A stretch of 64,000 nt of DNA, from assembly GCA_026545765.1 (NCBI GenBank), contig CM048840.1:9248765-9312764 (forward strand), given 5' to 3'. Numbering within the stretch: position 1 is the stretch's first letter; each line of letters opens with the position of its first letter. The notes under the pieces are model-generated. The model was not told the DNA's origin. It did no database searches and was given only the letters and a program-made list of their open reading frames with translations. This stretch comes from Plantago major. Taxonomy: Eukaryota > Streptophyta > Magnoliopsida > Lamiales > Plantaginaceae. Below, in pieces: positions 47,959 through 59,697 of this stretch. Position numbers and translations under genes: made by a program.

Positions 47959-48253
47959 TTCCCGTTACAGAACAAATGTCATGTCGTGTTCGTTCTGTAC
48001 ACCGGAGATTGAGAAGAAGTTGGAAACATAGTAATAAATCTTGATTTGAGTCTATAATTGTATTTATGTTGATTATAATATTTGGGTGCTTAATTTATTA
48101 ATTAGATTAATTAAATGAACTAAGTAATGATATTTAATGTAAATAAAAGTAAGTTTGAGGGATAAATACATGTCGGGGGGGGGGGGGGGGGGGGTGGTTT
48201 GCATATATAGTATATAAAAGCAATACATGACATTTGTTGTGGTACGGAGGGAG
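47959..48253. mobile_element. Stowaway-like MITE with G20 tract
   Basis: Left tcccgttacagaacaaatgt and right acatttgttgtggtacggag plus gga are inverted, with TA on both sides. It contains a run of 20 G at 48175-48194, which is likely to be length-variable. Confidence 0.55.
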
Positions 48254-48939
48254 TATATATTAAGTTAGAGTAATTCTCATGCAATATTGTATATAGTAAA
48301 TATAAAAAAAAAAACGAACAAACAATAACATTATTACCGATAACGTTATTAATTAGATTTATTTTATATTCAATATGTATTTTTTTTCTTTCTAATTTCA
48401 TGTTAAAATTATTCCAATCTGGTTTGCCATATGTCGAGAGAATTTGCTAAGTGGATATTTCATGTCGGTGACAGTGTTGATATCAAGATTCTCGATGCTA
48501 TACTTATTTAAGAAATGAGTAATTCTATTTCAACCATTATGATATCAAATATATGTCATTATTGGAGCATTTAACCGATCCATCACTTGACTCAGAATAT
48601 TTATGATCATCGATTTTTCTCTTGCATCGACTAATGTTGTAGTTGATGAGATTAATAATTAATTTGTTATGTCGAAAATGCCCGATGATTGTGTCAAGTA
48701 CTCAAGTAGGGATATCATTACAAAGGTGAATGGTGTTGAGAATTGTCATGGGGATGTTTTCACACCAATTCTTGAGAGCTCAAGGTTCGATGGATGCATG
48801 TATGATCATGATGATGCAAAAACATATCATCGAGGCAAAAATGATATGTAAAATTAATGTAAGAAAAAAACTTTTTATTCTTATGATCATGATGATGATC
48901 CAATCTCAGGAGACCAAGTCCCCATTCAATTTTGATAAA
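48254..48939. other. No gene seen
   Basis: AT-rich stretch. The plus frame at 48669-48851 (60 codons) has no recognisable family. Confidence 0.4.
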
Positions 48940-49345
48940 TGTAACATCATAAAGTTTCAGAGAGTTTAAAAGTATTGAGAATGTTACTTATACCATAGAG
49001 GTGCACCCTTATTCTCGGGAACCACCCAGAAGGACTCAAAGTTAGGCGTGCTTGCTCTAAAGCAATCATAGTATGGGTAGGTGATCCACTATGTATAAGA
49101 AGTTTATCTTTGCGCGCACGAGTGACAACAGGGTGCGCAGGAAAGAATATGCACGTGTTGGTTTTTGGGCCAACATATCATGGGAAAAGCATATTAGGAG
49201 TAACAGTGTTGGGCCTGACCCACATGGGGATGGGTGTTATAAATGGTATTAGGACCGAACAAATCGTAAACGTATAAGGGTAGACACTTGGTTAGGCATT
49301 GCACGTCGGGGATGTTCATAATTTAAGAGGGGGTGAATGTAATGT
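48940..49345 (+). mobile_element. Cassandra-like LTR/TRIM remnant with 5S rRNA sequence
   Basis: A putative 5' LTR starts tgtaacatcataaag (48940). At about 49020-49090 it holds a 5S rRNA-like segment: ccacccagaaggactcaaag, ttaggcgtgcttg, then gtatgggtaggtgatcc. These follow the order of the plant 5S gene (cagaactccgcagttaagcgtgcttg...ggatgggtgacc), which contains the internal promoter. The LTR ends near gggtgttat (49240), and tggtattaggacc (49244) matches a mutated initiator-Met primer-binding site. A purine tract (aagagggggtgaa) precedes a second tgtaatgtctc at 49338, the likely start of the 3' LTR. LTRs with 5S sequence define Cassandra elements. This copy is decayed. Confidence 0.68.
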
Positions 49346-50199
49346 CTCAAATTTTAAAAAAAAATTAAATTGATAGATCGCTAGCATACCAGTATGGTGT
49401 AGTTTTATTTTTGAGAATTCATACATAAGAAATCCATAAAAGCATGCTTTCGTTGGAACAATATTATAAATATTGGATGAGGCATTCATATGTTCTCCCA
49501 GTGTGCAAAAAATGAAATGTGTGGATTTATGGGGTCAGAATATCACCCGAAGAGTAGTATATGGGTAACCGCTCTAGCCAACAATAGGATGAAACATTAC
49601 AAGACCACCCATATATTGGTCTAATTTGCTATGACAATAAAGAAGAGCCAGTGACAGTATCTCACTTTCACGTCGAGATCCACCATCCTCACCTGTATTC
49701 ACCCAATGTTACTTATATGTTGTATCTAGATTCACTATCACGAATTGACAATTTACTGGTCATAATGGGCACCCAAACCCTATCTAGAACCTTTTAGTTG
49801 AACATGGTCCGTACTAGATTCGAAAATGTAAAAACAGTCTTCGACCAAGATTTTAGGAATGGGTCGAATCGAGAGTTCGAGATCCGTTGTTAGATTTTTT
49901 AATAGAATCATACTTCTTTCTTGGATGCACAAATTATTATGAAACACATTACAAAATCCTAAAAAAACACAGTATTTCAATCGGGACGGGTTCTACTTTG
50001 TTCGTACCAACGTGCACAATCCCGTTTAAAATAATTATGTCCGGTTTAGGGTATCTGCTGGAAACTGTGTCATATCCATGTAACAAGACCAAGACACTAC
50101 ATCGATCGAGCCGTAATAGTTTATGTTAGTTTATATAATAATTTTTTGGTGCCCTCTCAACCGTCCGAATTTTTTTTCACCAAAACATGTCAAGAATAA
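49346..50199. other. Possible 3' LTR remainder, then spacer
   Basis: gagtagtatatgggtaacc near 49550 recalls the 5S block, but the alignment with the 5' LTR is too poor to fix an end. No gene is seen up to the MITE at 50202. Confidence 0.4.
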
Positions 50200-50201
50200 T
50201 A

Positions 50202-50422
50202 CTCCCTCCGTCCCGGGTTCATCTTTCCGCGGGCCCGGGCACAAATTTTAAGAGAAAATTGAATAAAGTAGGAGAGATGGTGATAAAGTAAGAAAGATAG
50301 TGGATAAAGTATGACAAATAGTGAATAAAGTAGTAGATAGATTTTCCAATTTAAGGGATGAGAAGATGAAGTTGGGACAACCCAAAACGGAATGCGGGAA
50401 TATGAAACTGGGACGGAGGGAG
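50202..50422. mobile_element. Stowaway MITE, well preserved
   Basis: Ends ctccctccgtccc and gggacggagggag are perfectly inverted over 13 bases and continue imperfectly (gggttcatctttccgcg / gcgggaatatgaaact). TA flanks at 50200-50201 and 50423-50424. Length 221 bp, interior rich in gataaagta. Confidence 0.9.
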
Positions 50423-50494
50423 TATTAGTGAAAAAGTTTGGGGACCACCCAAAAATATTTCTACCGAAACATGTAAAGAATCATAATAGTGAAA

Positions 50495-51061
50495 TCTATA
50501 TAATACATTAATCAAAAAATATTTAGAGCCATTCTAGAGTGTTCAACTCAAACAATTATTTGGCAAAATAGAGAGCTCTTATTGGTCCATTTGTTTCCTT
50601 GATGTCCAATTCTTGAATTCTGATTGGTCAAAACATTTTTATTTTTATGATGTGTTATGAGTTGGCAGATTATTTAATCTCAGTTTGTATTTTTAGAAGA
50701 CTAAATGGTTTGGATTCATAATCTACTTTCTCAGACCATACCCACCAATAAATGTTAATAACGGTCTCGGGTACTAAACGAGTTCAAAACTCAAATACAC
50801 TGGAGGTTGCGTAAAAAGCTACGGTACCACTACAAGAATACTGGCAAATAAAGACGGATATTAGCGACGGATTCTATCCGTCGCTAAATAGCGACGAATC
50901 GCTAATCCAATCCGTCGCTAAATAGCGACGAATCGCTAAGGATTAGCGACGGATAGAGCGTTTTGCTATTCATCGAAACATTGCAAGCCTTTGAACCTGA
51001 ATTTTTACAAATGACATTATTTTTCACTATACCCGTCGAGTATCGACGGGTCATTTACTAG
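50495..51061 (+). mobile_element. Complete small non-autonomous Helitron
   Basis: It begins TCTATATAATACATTAATC at 50495 after A. It ends with a perfect 9-bp hairpin (acccgtcga/tcgacgggt, 51031-51039 and 51043-51051, loop gta), catttaCTAG and then T. 5'-TC, 3'-hairpin plus CTAG and insertion between A and T are the defining Helitron signs. Length 567 bp, no Rep/helicase. Its 5' 170 bases are repeated at 45892 and 46485. Confidence 0.82.
50828..50965. mobile_element. CACTA terminal fragment inside the Helitron
   Basis: cactacaagaatactgg at 50828 followed by repeated agcgacgga / tccgtcgct units matches the subterminal design at 5472-6644. No second end is present, so it is a solo end, either captured or left after deletion. 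Confidence 0.65.
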
Positions 51062-51068
51062 TTACTTT

Positions 51069-51309
51069 ATAGAGTAAGTCGAGAGACGGTCTTTAGATAA
51101 TTTATTTAGAGGCGGAACCTATGTTGTCAAGAAAATTATCGATGATATTAATCAAAACACCTATGTTCTCAACATTGGTGTTTTTTCATATTACAACAAG
51201 ACTTACTTCATTAACAACATAGACATTTTAATTAATAACATTGATGGTTTTATTGATAACATAGTCGTCTTTAGATAAGTTATCTAGAGACCGTCTCTCA
51301 TGAGACTTT
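51069..51309 (-). mobile_element. MITE of the 521-760 family, copy B
   Basis: Reverse orientation relative to copy A; end sequence aaagtctcatgagagacggt on the minus strand, finishing cgacttactctat. Most of the interior matches copy A. It begins eight bases after the Helitron 3' end. Confidence 0.75.
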
Positions 51310-51480
51310 GTGTACTTTATAATACTGTAATACTTTGATTAGGATTTCTTATTGGTAGCTAACTATATGCACCTGTATATATATCACTTGAAGGGTCTTT
51401 TACAATATGTAAAAAGTGTCATGAGTTTAGTAAAAATTGTCCTACGTTTAACATGCCCCTAAGAGATTGATGAATGAGAA

Positions 51481-52840
51481 GGGAAAAATCCAAAAAAGGT
51501 ACCTTAAGTTGTGTCATTTCCGAAAAAGGTACCTTTAGTTGGTACCGCCCGAGTTTGGTTCCTTAACTTTTAATTTTGTCCAATTTGTATACTCCGACAG
51601 TCTAATTTGACGGCCCTGTCAATTTTGACCGTTTTAGTGCGGGAAAATTTCGAAAAATGTACCTTAAGTTGTGACATTTCTGCTTTTGGTACCTTTATTT
51701 GTAACAGTCCGATTTTGGTACCTTTAAATGCATAATTGTCCAATTTAAGTACTCTACGACACGTGATTTAATATCACGACACGTGTCACTTTGCAAAATA
51801 CTAAAATACGTTGCATTAAAATGTAAATACGGTAGATATTTGTTAATTTCAAATAGGTCCTATTTTATGGAAAAAATCAAAATTACCCCTGAGAATATGG
51901 ACTATGGACTACCTTAGAAATTTAAAAATAAAACATAATTAAAGAAAAAGAAAAAATACATAGAAGCCTTGAGAGCTTCTTCTTCTTCTTCTTCTTCCAT
52001 GGCAGTCTGCCATGGAAGCTCCATTGGTGAAGGGATTTCCCGCGTCTAAAGCTCCACCACGGAGCTTCCAGACGGCCATGGATCTGCCAGATCTGCCATG
52101 GCAGATGCTTCCATGGCCAATTCGAAATTGAGGGTGGAGGTGCGGAGGACATGGTGGTGGTCGTGGTGGAGTGAAGGTGGCGGCGGAGTGGGGTGGAAGG
52201 GCACCGGTGGAGGGGATGAAGCAACATGGCCATATTGAACTCCACACTTCACCATGGCCATGGATCTTCCAAGCTAAAGCTTCATGGTGAAGCTTTTGGC
52301 AGCAAGTTTCCATGGTGAAAATTGGGTTAAAGTCAATTTTTTTGTTTTCTTCCAAAAAATTTTTGCCTTCTTTTTAACTTTTCTTTCGATCCTTTTTTTT
52401 TTATTTCTACCTTTTTATTAATCTCATAATGGGGCTTTTTGAAACTTATTTTGATAAAATTGGGTTACTTCATAATTATCGAAAACAATATGGTTCAATT
52501 GACATTGACGAAAATTATTTTATTTGCAATTTTACCCATTAAAAATTAAAATTACAAGGTGACATGTATCGCTTGATTAAGCTGCCACATGTCACAGAGG
52601 TACCCGTATTGTGACATAATGTCAACTTAAAGTACCAAAATCGGACTGTCATAAATAAATGTACCAAAAGTGGAAATGTCACAACTTAAGGTACATTTTC
52701 TAATTTTTCCATTAAAGCGGTCAAAATTGACGAGTCAAATTGAATTTGACAGTATACAAATTGGACAAAATTGGAAGTTAAGGTCAAAAATCGGCAGAAT
52801 AACCAAAGACATTTTTGAAATACGGCTTAAGATATTTTTC
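51481..52840. mobile_element. Non-autonomous MULE-like element with long imperfect TIRs
   Basis: The left arm (51481-51810) and the inverted right arm (about 52570-52840) align over roughly 270-330 bases. For example, ttaattttgtccaatttgta and ttaagttgtgacatttc occur in both in the same order. The arms are built of 'ggtacctttaagt' units. Flanks gaatgagaa and agttgagaa share only the last six bases, so an eroded 9-bp duplication is possible. The interior (51950-52330) is GC-rich with many ccatgg and a palindrome at ttccatggcagtctgccatg. It has open minus frames without family, perhaps captured DNA. Confidence 0.68.
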
Positions 52841-53240
52841 AGTTGAGAATCGGTAGGAAAATAAATCATTCCGTAGTTAAAATAACCATAGTGATACAAC
52901 TCGCTAAAGCAAAAAAAGCACGACTTTAGCACTTTGACTCCAATAGAGACGGACAAACAACACCGAGTAACAGCAGCACTTTGTGGCCACGTTACGCCAT
53001 TTTTTCTTATCGTGCGCCGGGAGAAAATACCGAAGAGACGAACAACAGAACAAACCAAATCGCTTTCATGGAATGAATCAATGAACGAATACCTTTCTGA
53101 TCGATCTCAATTTCCCATTCATAAACCCTAAATTACTCTACAATCAGATTCCATCGTATTCTTCCTTCAAGCTCAATCCAGTGATAGGGAACTGATTGAT
53201 CGATTTAGCTCCCTGTTCAAGTTGAATAAGACTGTGATCG

Positions 53241-56200
53241 ATGCAGCAGAGGCCAAGTCCACCGAAGCACAGGCACGATGGGACTTCGCCTCTGCCTTTG
53301 GGGATGGATTGGAGTCCTCCTCCTCGTGTTTGGGTGTGTAATTTCTCATTCCGATTGATGACTGCTTTTTCGATTCTGCAAGTTTGTTTTTCATATGATC
53401 ACCTATGGAGTATTGATCGTTTTAAGCATTTGGTGAATTTTTTATTTTAGTGTCGATTCTTAACCTTCGTATTGAGTATTTTATTATCTAAAAGACTGCT
53501 ATCAGTATTAGTAGTAGTGTTGATTACTGCAAAGTAGCGCAGAAGGTAGAAATGTGCATATGTTGTAGTTTTGTTTCTTCAAATGTTTGCCGCAAGTAGT
53601 TATAGGTTCTTGATCGTATTATTTTTTAGACTTCTATGTTGATTAATTAGCTCCGTGACGAGTCTTGTTAGTGAAACGAGTCAAGCGACTGTACTAATAG
53701 CAGTTTCCAAGTAGCTAGCTGTATTGATTTTTGCAAGTAGTTTAGATGGTGGAAAGGTGAATATTGAAGGGGCTGAAGGAACCTAAGAGGTATTTTGAGA
53801 TAGAAGTTGAATACATTATGGCAGTATTCTTACTAACGTTGCTAAGAAGAATGTTGATACAAGTGTATGATGTGTGTTCTTCAGTTTTAGATGCTAGTAA
53901 CAGTACAGTGGCTGGCTTTGTCGTCGAAATGCTATTTAGTAAGATAAAATACATTGGTTTTGAGCTGACTTGACTTTTGTTACATTTTTCTTTTGATGTG
54001 GTATTTTTCAGGCTGGGAGAGAGACTGTTTGGCCTCATGATCCTCGCAGCGGATGGAGTTACTGCGTCACAATACCTTCCTGGATAGTGCTTGCGAAGTC
54101 AAGAGATTCAGACCCGACAGTGGTATTTTACTTTAACTTGGAGGGATGTGTGTTGTTACGCTCTATGCTTACACATATGGTAGTTGACCAAGTAACTGGA
54201 TTGTTGAGTTGACTTGGATTGCAATTGTACTTGCTATAGAAACTCTTGACATTGGTATAGCAGATTATATGTCGACCTAATCTATCAGAGGCCGAATTTG
54301 TGTATTTAAGAGTTTAAGCATTTTCATCTGTTGGTTAAATTATAGTATAATTTCTTCTGTACATGTATTTAATTTAATACCCTGTAAGCAAATCTGAAAC
54401 CTAACTCTCTCAAGCCTGTATTGCTTTCTTGTTTCTTTGTGTGTATATGAGTGAATGGATGGTACTTCTACTGTGTTTGTTGTTATAAAAAGTTGAATAT
54501 TATTATAGGGTTCAGATTGTTATTTATGGTTTATGGCAGTGTTAAATTTTCTCTTCATGTTGCACTTTATGGGGTATATGCAAGTCTTGACATTTTTAAG
54601 TGGCAGTATTACAGGGTTCAAGTTGGTTTACAATCACCGGAAGGAATTACTGTCACAAGAACTGTTTTAAGAAGATTCAATGATTTTTTGAAGTTGCAAG
54701 CTGCTGTAAGTTCGGGGTGTTTGTTGGAAATTGATGTTAACTTGCTTTTGGACGTTCCGGTTTGCTTGGAGATTACCTTACAGATTTTCTAAATCAGCAT
54801 TTTTTATCAACTTCCAATTACAGCTTAAAAGATTATTTCCCCGGAAGAATCATCCACCAGCTCCACCGAAGGGACTCTTGCGAATGAAAACAAGAGCGAT
54901 GCTAGAAGAGGTAATCGTTACATATCATGATTTGCGGAGCTTTAAATTTTTGGCACGATCTGTTGTGTAATTTTCTTACATGTACAACTCAATCTGATCA
55001 TTAATTAATTGAACTAGTGTTAGGTAATCTACGATTTCCAACCTCCAATTTGTTTCTGAAACTATTTTTTTTTCCTTTGATTGTGTGGAGAATAGTGTTA
55101 ACATAAAATGCGGCTTCATTATTTCTAGTGCACTTATAATAACCGAATGACTTTGTTTCTTACAGCGACGTAGTTCTCTGGATGAATGGATGACGAAATT
55201 GCTATCAGACATTGACTTGTCTAGGAGTGTTGTAGTTGCATCCTTTCTTGAACTGGAAGCTGCAGCTAGGTCATGTGAGTATAAACCATTTATATTTTCT
55301 CCTTACCCACCAACAAATAGAATCTAATCTCTCCAAGATATAACGTGTGTTTTTCGGACTTCTTACACCAGACACTAGTTCTAAATTTCTCTTACCGTCT
55401 TATCAGCATTTCAAGATGGCCAACCCAGTCAGGATTCATATGTTTCTGCGAACACAACGGGCTCATCACTTCCTGTTCAACCGAGTTCTAGCATATCTTT
55501 CGCCGATGGCAGTCCATCAGTGACATCAGAATATGGTAGTGATGTAGCTTATGAAACGTCTGAGATTGGTACCTCAAGTCTGGGAAGGGATAACAGCTCT
55601 GAAATTGGGTTAGATGATCCCTCTCTTGAGGATGAATTATCAAGCCCAATCGATAAGTTTGTCAAGTATGGCATGTCAAATATTGATGAAGGCTTGTCTA
55701 TGGGGCATGCTATTCTTGAGCAGCTTGAAAGCTTGCCAAAGCATAAAGTGAATGCCAGGGATTACCATAGTAATTTGGATCGCTATGTGAACAATGGAAG
55801 TTCTTCTAAGACCTCCCCACATAAGACAGATAATTTGGAGGTCTTGTCAGAAGCGGAATCTGGTACAATGGTTCACCATGTTCGCAAGCTGTCAAATGAA
55901 AGCATTGGAAGTGACAAGAGTTCCCAAAGAGGGAATGAGTTGTCAAATTCAGCATATCCTCATTCAAATGGGTACAGAACTCCTGACTTCAGAAGCAGGG
56001 CTGAGGTCTCTACAACTGTTGGAGACTCGGATTATCAGCTCCCGGATAATGTGCAGCTGGTGGTCCCTCTGGATCAACGGCAGAAAATGAATAGGTTACT
56101 CACAACAATGCAGCGGCGTCTGATGACTGCGAAAACCGATATGGAAGATCTGATATCTAGGCTGAACCAAGAAATCGCTGTGAAGGACTATCTGGGGACC

Positions 56201-59024
56201 AAGGTATTCAAATCCTTTACCTGAAATTTTTTCTTGCATTTACTATCTTCTGTCAATAACATCTCAGTGTATAACTGATCCCTTCACCTTATTCATTGCG
56301 GAAAATTGAGGAAACAACATTCATAGATAGTACAGCCGGGTAGTTTTGAACTGTACATTGGACTGATAGAAAATGCTAAGATTTACATCACAATTGGGTA
56401 AATGCTCTGTATGGTTGTTTTTAAGATGTGGAGTGAAGATGGAAGTCCTTGAGCTATGCCTTCGTTTTATGTACTGTATATATTTATCTCTGGTGTATGC
56501 TTACAGCTAATACTTCATATATCCGTCCACTAGAAACACATAACCAGACTGTCCCCAAAATGCCATCAGCAATGGCCATCATGCCTGGAGCCAAAGGATT
56601 GTCTTGCTAAATACAGCTAGAATGTTTTTTTTGATACTGAAATTAAGTTTTACCAAGTCTTACTAATGGCCACCATAACTCCTCATGTCATCCTCGAGAT
56701 CCATGTCCTGCCCTTGCCAGAATATGTTCAGAAGCAGTAAAAATCAGCAATGTCTTCTGATTTATGTATTCTAAAGTTGAAAATTATAACTTAATTACAT
56801 GATTCCTAGGAAACTTTTCTGTGCGATTTTTCCTAAGAATTTCAGGAATTGTGTTTAACAACTCCTGACCGCATATGGCATTAAACTTCCTTTACTTATT
56901 TCCTTTTCTCCACCCATCTTGTGTTTCCTGCTTATTAGGATATATTAATTTAAAATCTACTTATCCTAGAGGATTTGAAACTTACAATTGACGATGCATC
57001 CCAGGTGAAAGATTTAGAAGTGGAGCTTGAAACTACTAAACAAAAAAGTAAAGAGAACTTAGAGCAGGCTATACTAATTGAAAGAGAAAGAGTGACCCAG
57101 ATGCAATGGGACATGGAAGAACTACGGCGGAGATCAATGGAAATGGAATTGAAATTGAATTCTCAGCAGGTAGAGTCTTACTTGCTTTTGTCTTCTTACG
57201 ACAGGCTTATTTCATTATAAATAACTCTGGGTTGATATGGACCTCTTTTAGGCTGAAAACACTAGTGAGTTCTCAAGTTCACCAAGGAATCAGCAGAAAC
57301 ATGTCTTGCAGCAGCAGTTGGGTTCTGCCAAGCAGTACGAAGATTTGTTGAAGCAATATCAGGAGCTAGAAGTGAAGTCCAAAACCGATATGAAAGTTCT
57401 TGTAAAAGAGATTAGATCTCTAAGAAAATCTCAATCAGAACTAAAACAACATCTGAATCAATCCCATGAAGAGAAATTGAGAGCAGAGGTACAACTTGGT
57501 TTCTCTATATGAGAGCAGCATGCAAATCAATTATCATTATTTAGTCAGGATAAGGTCTCCTGGTGCTATGCATGTCGTCTCCATTATCATATCATGAAAC
57601 TGAACATCTTAACTGTGAGCTGCTATTTTTGTGTTGTTCCTCCTCTAATAGTTATGACTGGTAGTTGCATAAATCATAATTCATCTTAAGAGAATGAAAT
57701 CCATTCACCAAGTTTCTCGTGCTACTAATTGTAGTTTTACTGAATGTGGTGAAAAACTGTACTACATCTTATCAAATTAAGCTTGGAATACTCACTGGGT
57801 TGTTCATTTGTGGTGAAAGAGGTAAGTATGAGAGGACATGTAGCTAGCAGAGTAGGGTATCTCCATCCTCAAATGTACAACCGTAGGAAGCACGAGAGGA
57901 CGTGTACTTAGCAGAACATGATGTCTCCGCCCCTTATCTTTCAATTCCTTCAAATTCGAAAAGATTCCGTGTTAGACTTTTTGTATGTGCATCGATATAT
58001 CTGGCTGACTGTTTCCCTTACCTTTATTTTCCAATGATTAGATATCTTGTACTATATTGAACTTTTTATTGCATTAATGCATGTACTTATTTCTTGAAAT
58101 GTATGTATGACTAATGCCGATCTTGGAACCTTAATATGACTTTGAAAACTTCTATGAATGAGCTCAGGAACTTCTTCAGGAAGAAAGAAAGAGAAATGAG
58201 CGAACGCAGACCTCACTGAGGAAATTGCTGGATAGATGCAAGGGTCTTCATGATGAGCTTCAGGACTGTAATGTTGCTTGCATAATACCAGAAAAAGGAG
58301 ACCTACCTGTGAATAGTACATCATCATTGGATCTCTTAGATCTTGTAGAAACGTCTGACAATCAACTTGGCCGACTTCTTGCAGAGGTACCCATGGATTT
58401 TGCATTTGTTTTCATGTTTGGTTTTGCTACATTCTCAAAACCTCAATTGCCATACCCAAGTTTCTTTAAACTAAAACTCCTAGTGTTCAATTGTTTTATC
58501 AAATATAGTTTTTGAGTTTGAGCTACTTTTCAGTCTGTAATTAAAATTTTCCTAAGCTAAAAGAACCTTATCATTGAAATAAACAAATATCAATAGATTT
58601 CAGGGAGCACCTAGAGCAAGGGGGCTCATCTTTTCAGCTTCATTGTATTTTTTACCAAGCCAGCATCCGTTCTTAGTATATCAATTGAAGTTTGGATGTG
58701 TCCCTGTAATTCTTAACTTGACCTTTATCATTATTATAGCTTCATCTTCAGCTTGCCTAATTCTACTCATCTAAATGGGAGCAGGTTCATCATCTAGCCG
58801 AGGATGCTGACTCTGCCTCAACCACCGAAAGTGTAGCCGGCTTGGATGATGCAGTGACCTTAGATGAGGAGCTACGACAGATGCTGACGAGTATCTTAGT
58901 TGATAGTGGCGTATTAAGAAAACAAGTGAACTCTCTTATTGTTCATGCTTTTCAAAAGAACAAAGAACGTGAGAAAGTTGATACTGAGGCCCATTCAGAT
59001 GTAAATGAACCAAGTGAGATATAG
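53241..59024 (+). CDS. PX-domain RAB5-effector protein, EREX/EREL family
   Basis: Ten exons: 53241-53333, 54012-54122, 54607-54705, 54824-54910, 55166-55274, 55407-56203, 57005-57169, 57252-57488, 58168-58386, 58785-59024, total 2,157 bases (718 residues), all in phase. The N-terminus [20 protein letters not shown] and [18 protein letters not shown] are hallmarks of the plant EREX group. The PX domain (about 45-165) has the phosphoinositide motif RRFNDF (90-95) and the loop PPAPPKG (112-118). A Ser-rich linker with [15 protein letters not shown] follows, then a long coiled coil (about 400-620) and an acidic C-terminus. Arabidopsis EREX binds active RAB5 (RABF2) on endosomes and supports transport of seed storage proteins to vacuoles (established). 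The first intron is 678 bases. A transposon ends 400 bases upstream of the ATG. Confidence 0.95.
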
Positions 59025-59697
59025 AATTTCCAGGCACAGTTCAACATCTTTTTTGACTAACTGTTGTAAATTGACAAGGGGTATATATTACTCCCCATTA
59101 CTGCAATGGATGTGAATAATCTGCCGTTGTAGAGTGCTTGTATTAGAAATTCTTTTTCTTGCCATCTTAATCCCACTTACAGAGATCACTGAAATTACCC
59201 TGTAGATCCAGTATATGTCGCATAAAATGGTTTATATACAGTAAAATTTCATGACTTGGTTGTTTTTTTATCAATTCGATTTGGTCCTGCAACTTGTGCG
59301 ATTGAAGTTCTGGATTTTGTTATTGAGAAATATTTGTATACATAATTTTCACGCACAGTCCAACTATCATGCTGGATATGATACGGATATAGAAGGATAA
59401 TTAGAATGTTTGAGCTGGCACTAGCTGAATTCTGTTAAGATGCAGTAACCAATGATCGCAGTCGCATCAGGTATGCGAAGATGAAAAATTTACCCTCAGC
59501 AGGGCAAAGAACTCAGAAATTTATCTTAAAATTCAGTAGCCAACAACTGCCTACATGCCGAATGAGACATTTAAACGGAAAAAAAAAAGAAGAGAGAAAT
59601 CTAATCGAAAACAAGGTCCGTTCTGCGTAGCCAAAACTGCAACTTTCTTGTGACCTCAGCTCTTCCAGAAAATCGCTTAGGCGTACGTGCTCTTACC
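59025..59697. other. Convergent 3' flanks of the PX and APT genes
   Basis: 673 bases between two stop codons that face each other; it holds both 3' UTRs. No further feature is seen. Confidence 0.6.

Noticed and set aside
48999..49090. A functional 5S rRNA gene
   Set aside because: Too many changes from the conserved 5S sequence, and it sits in an LTR-like frame with a primer-binding-like site; a retrotransposon remnant fits better.
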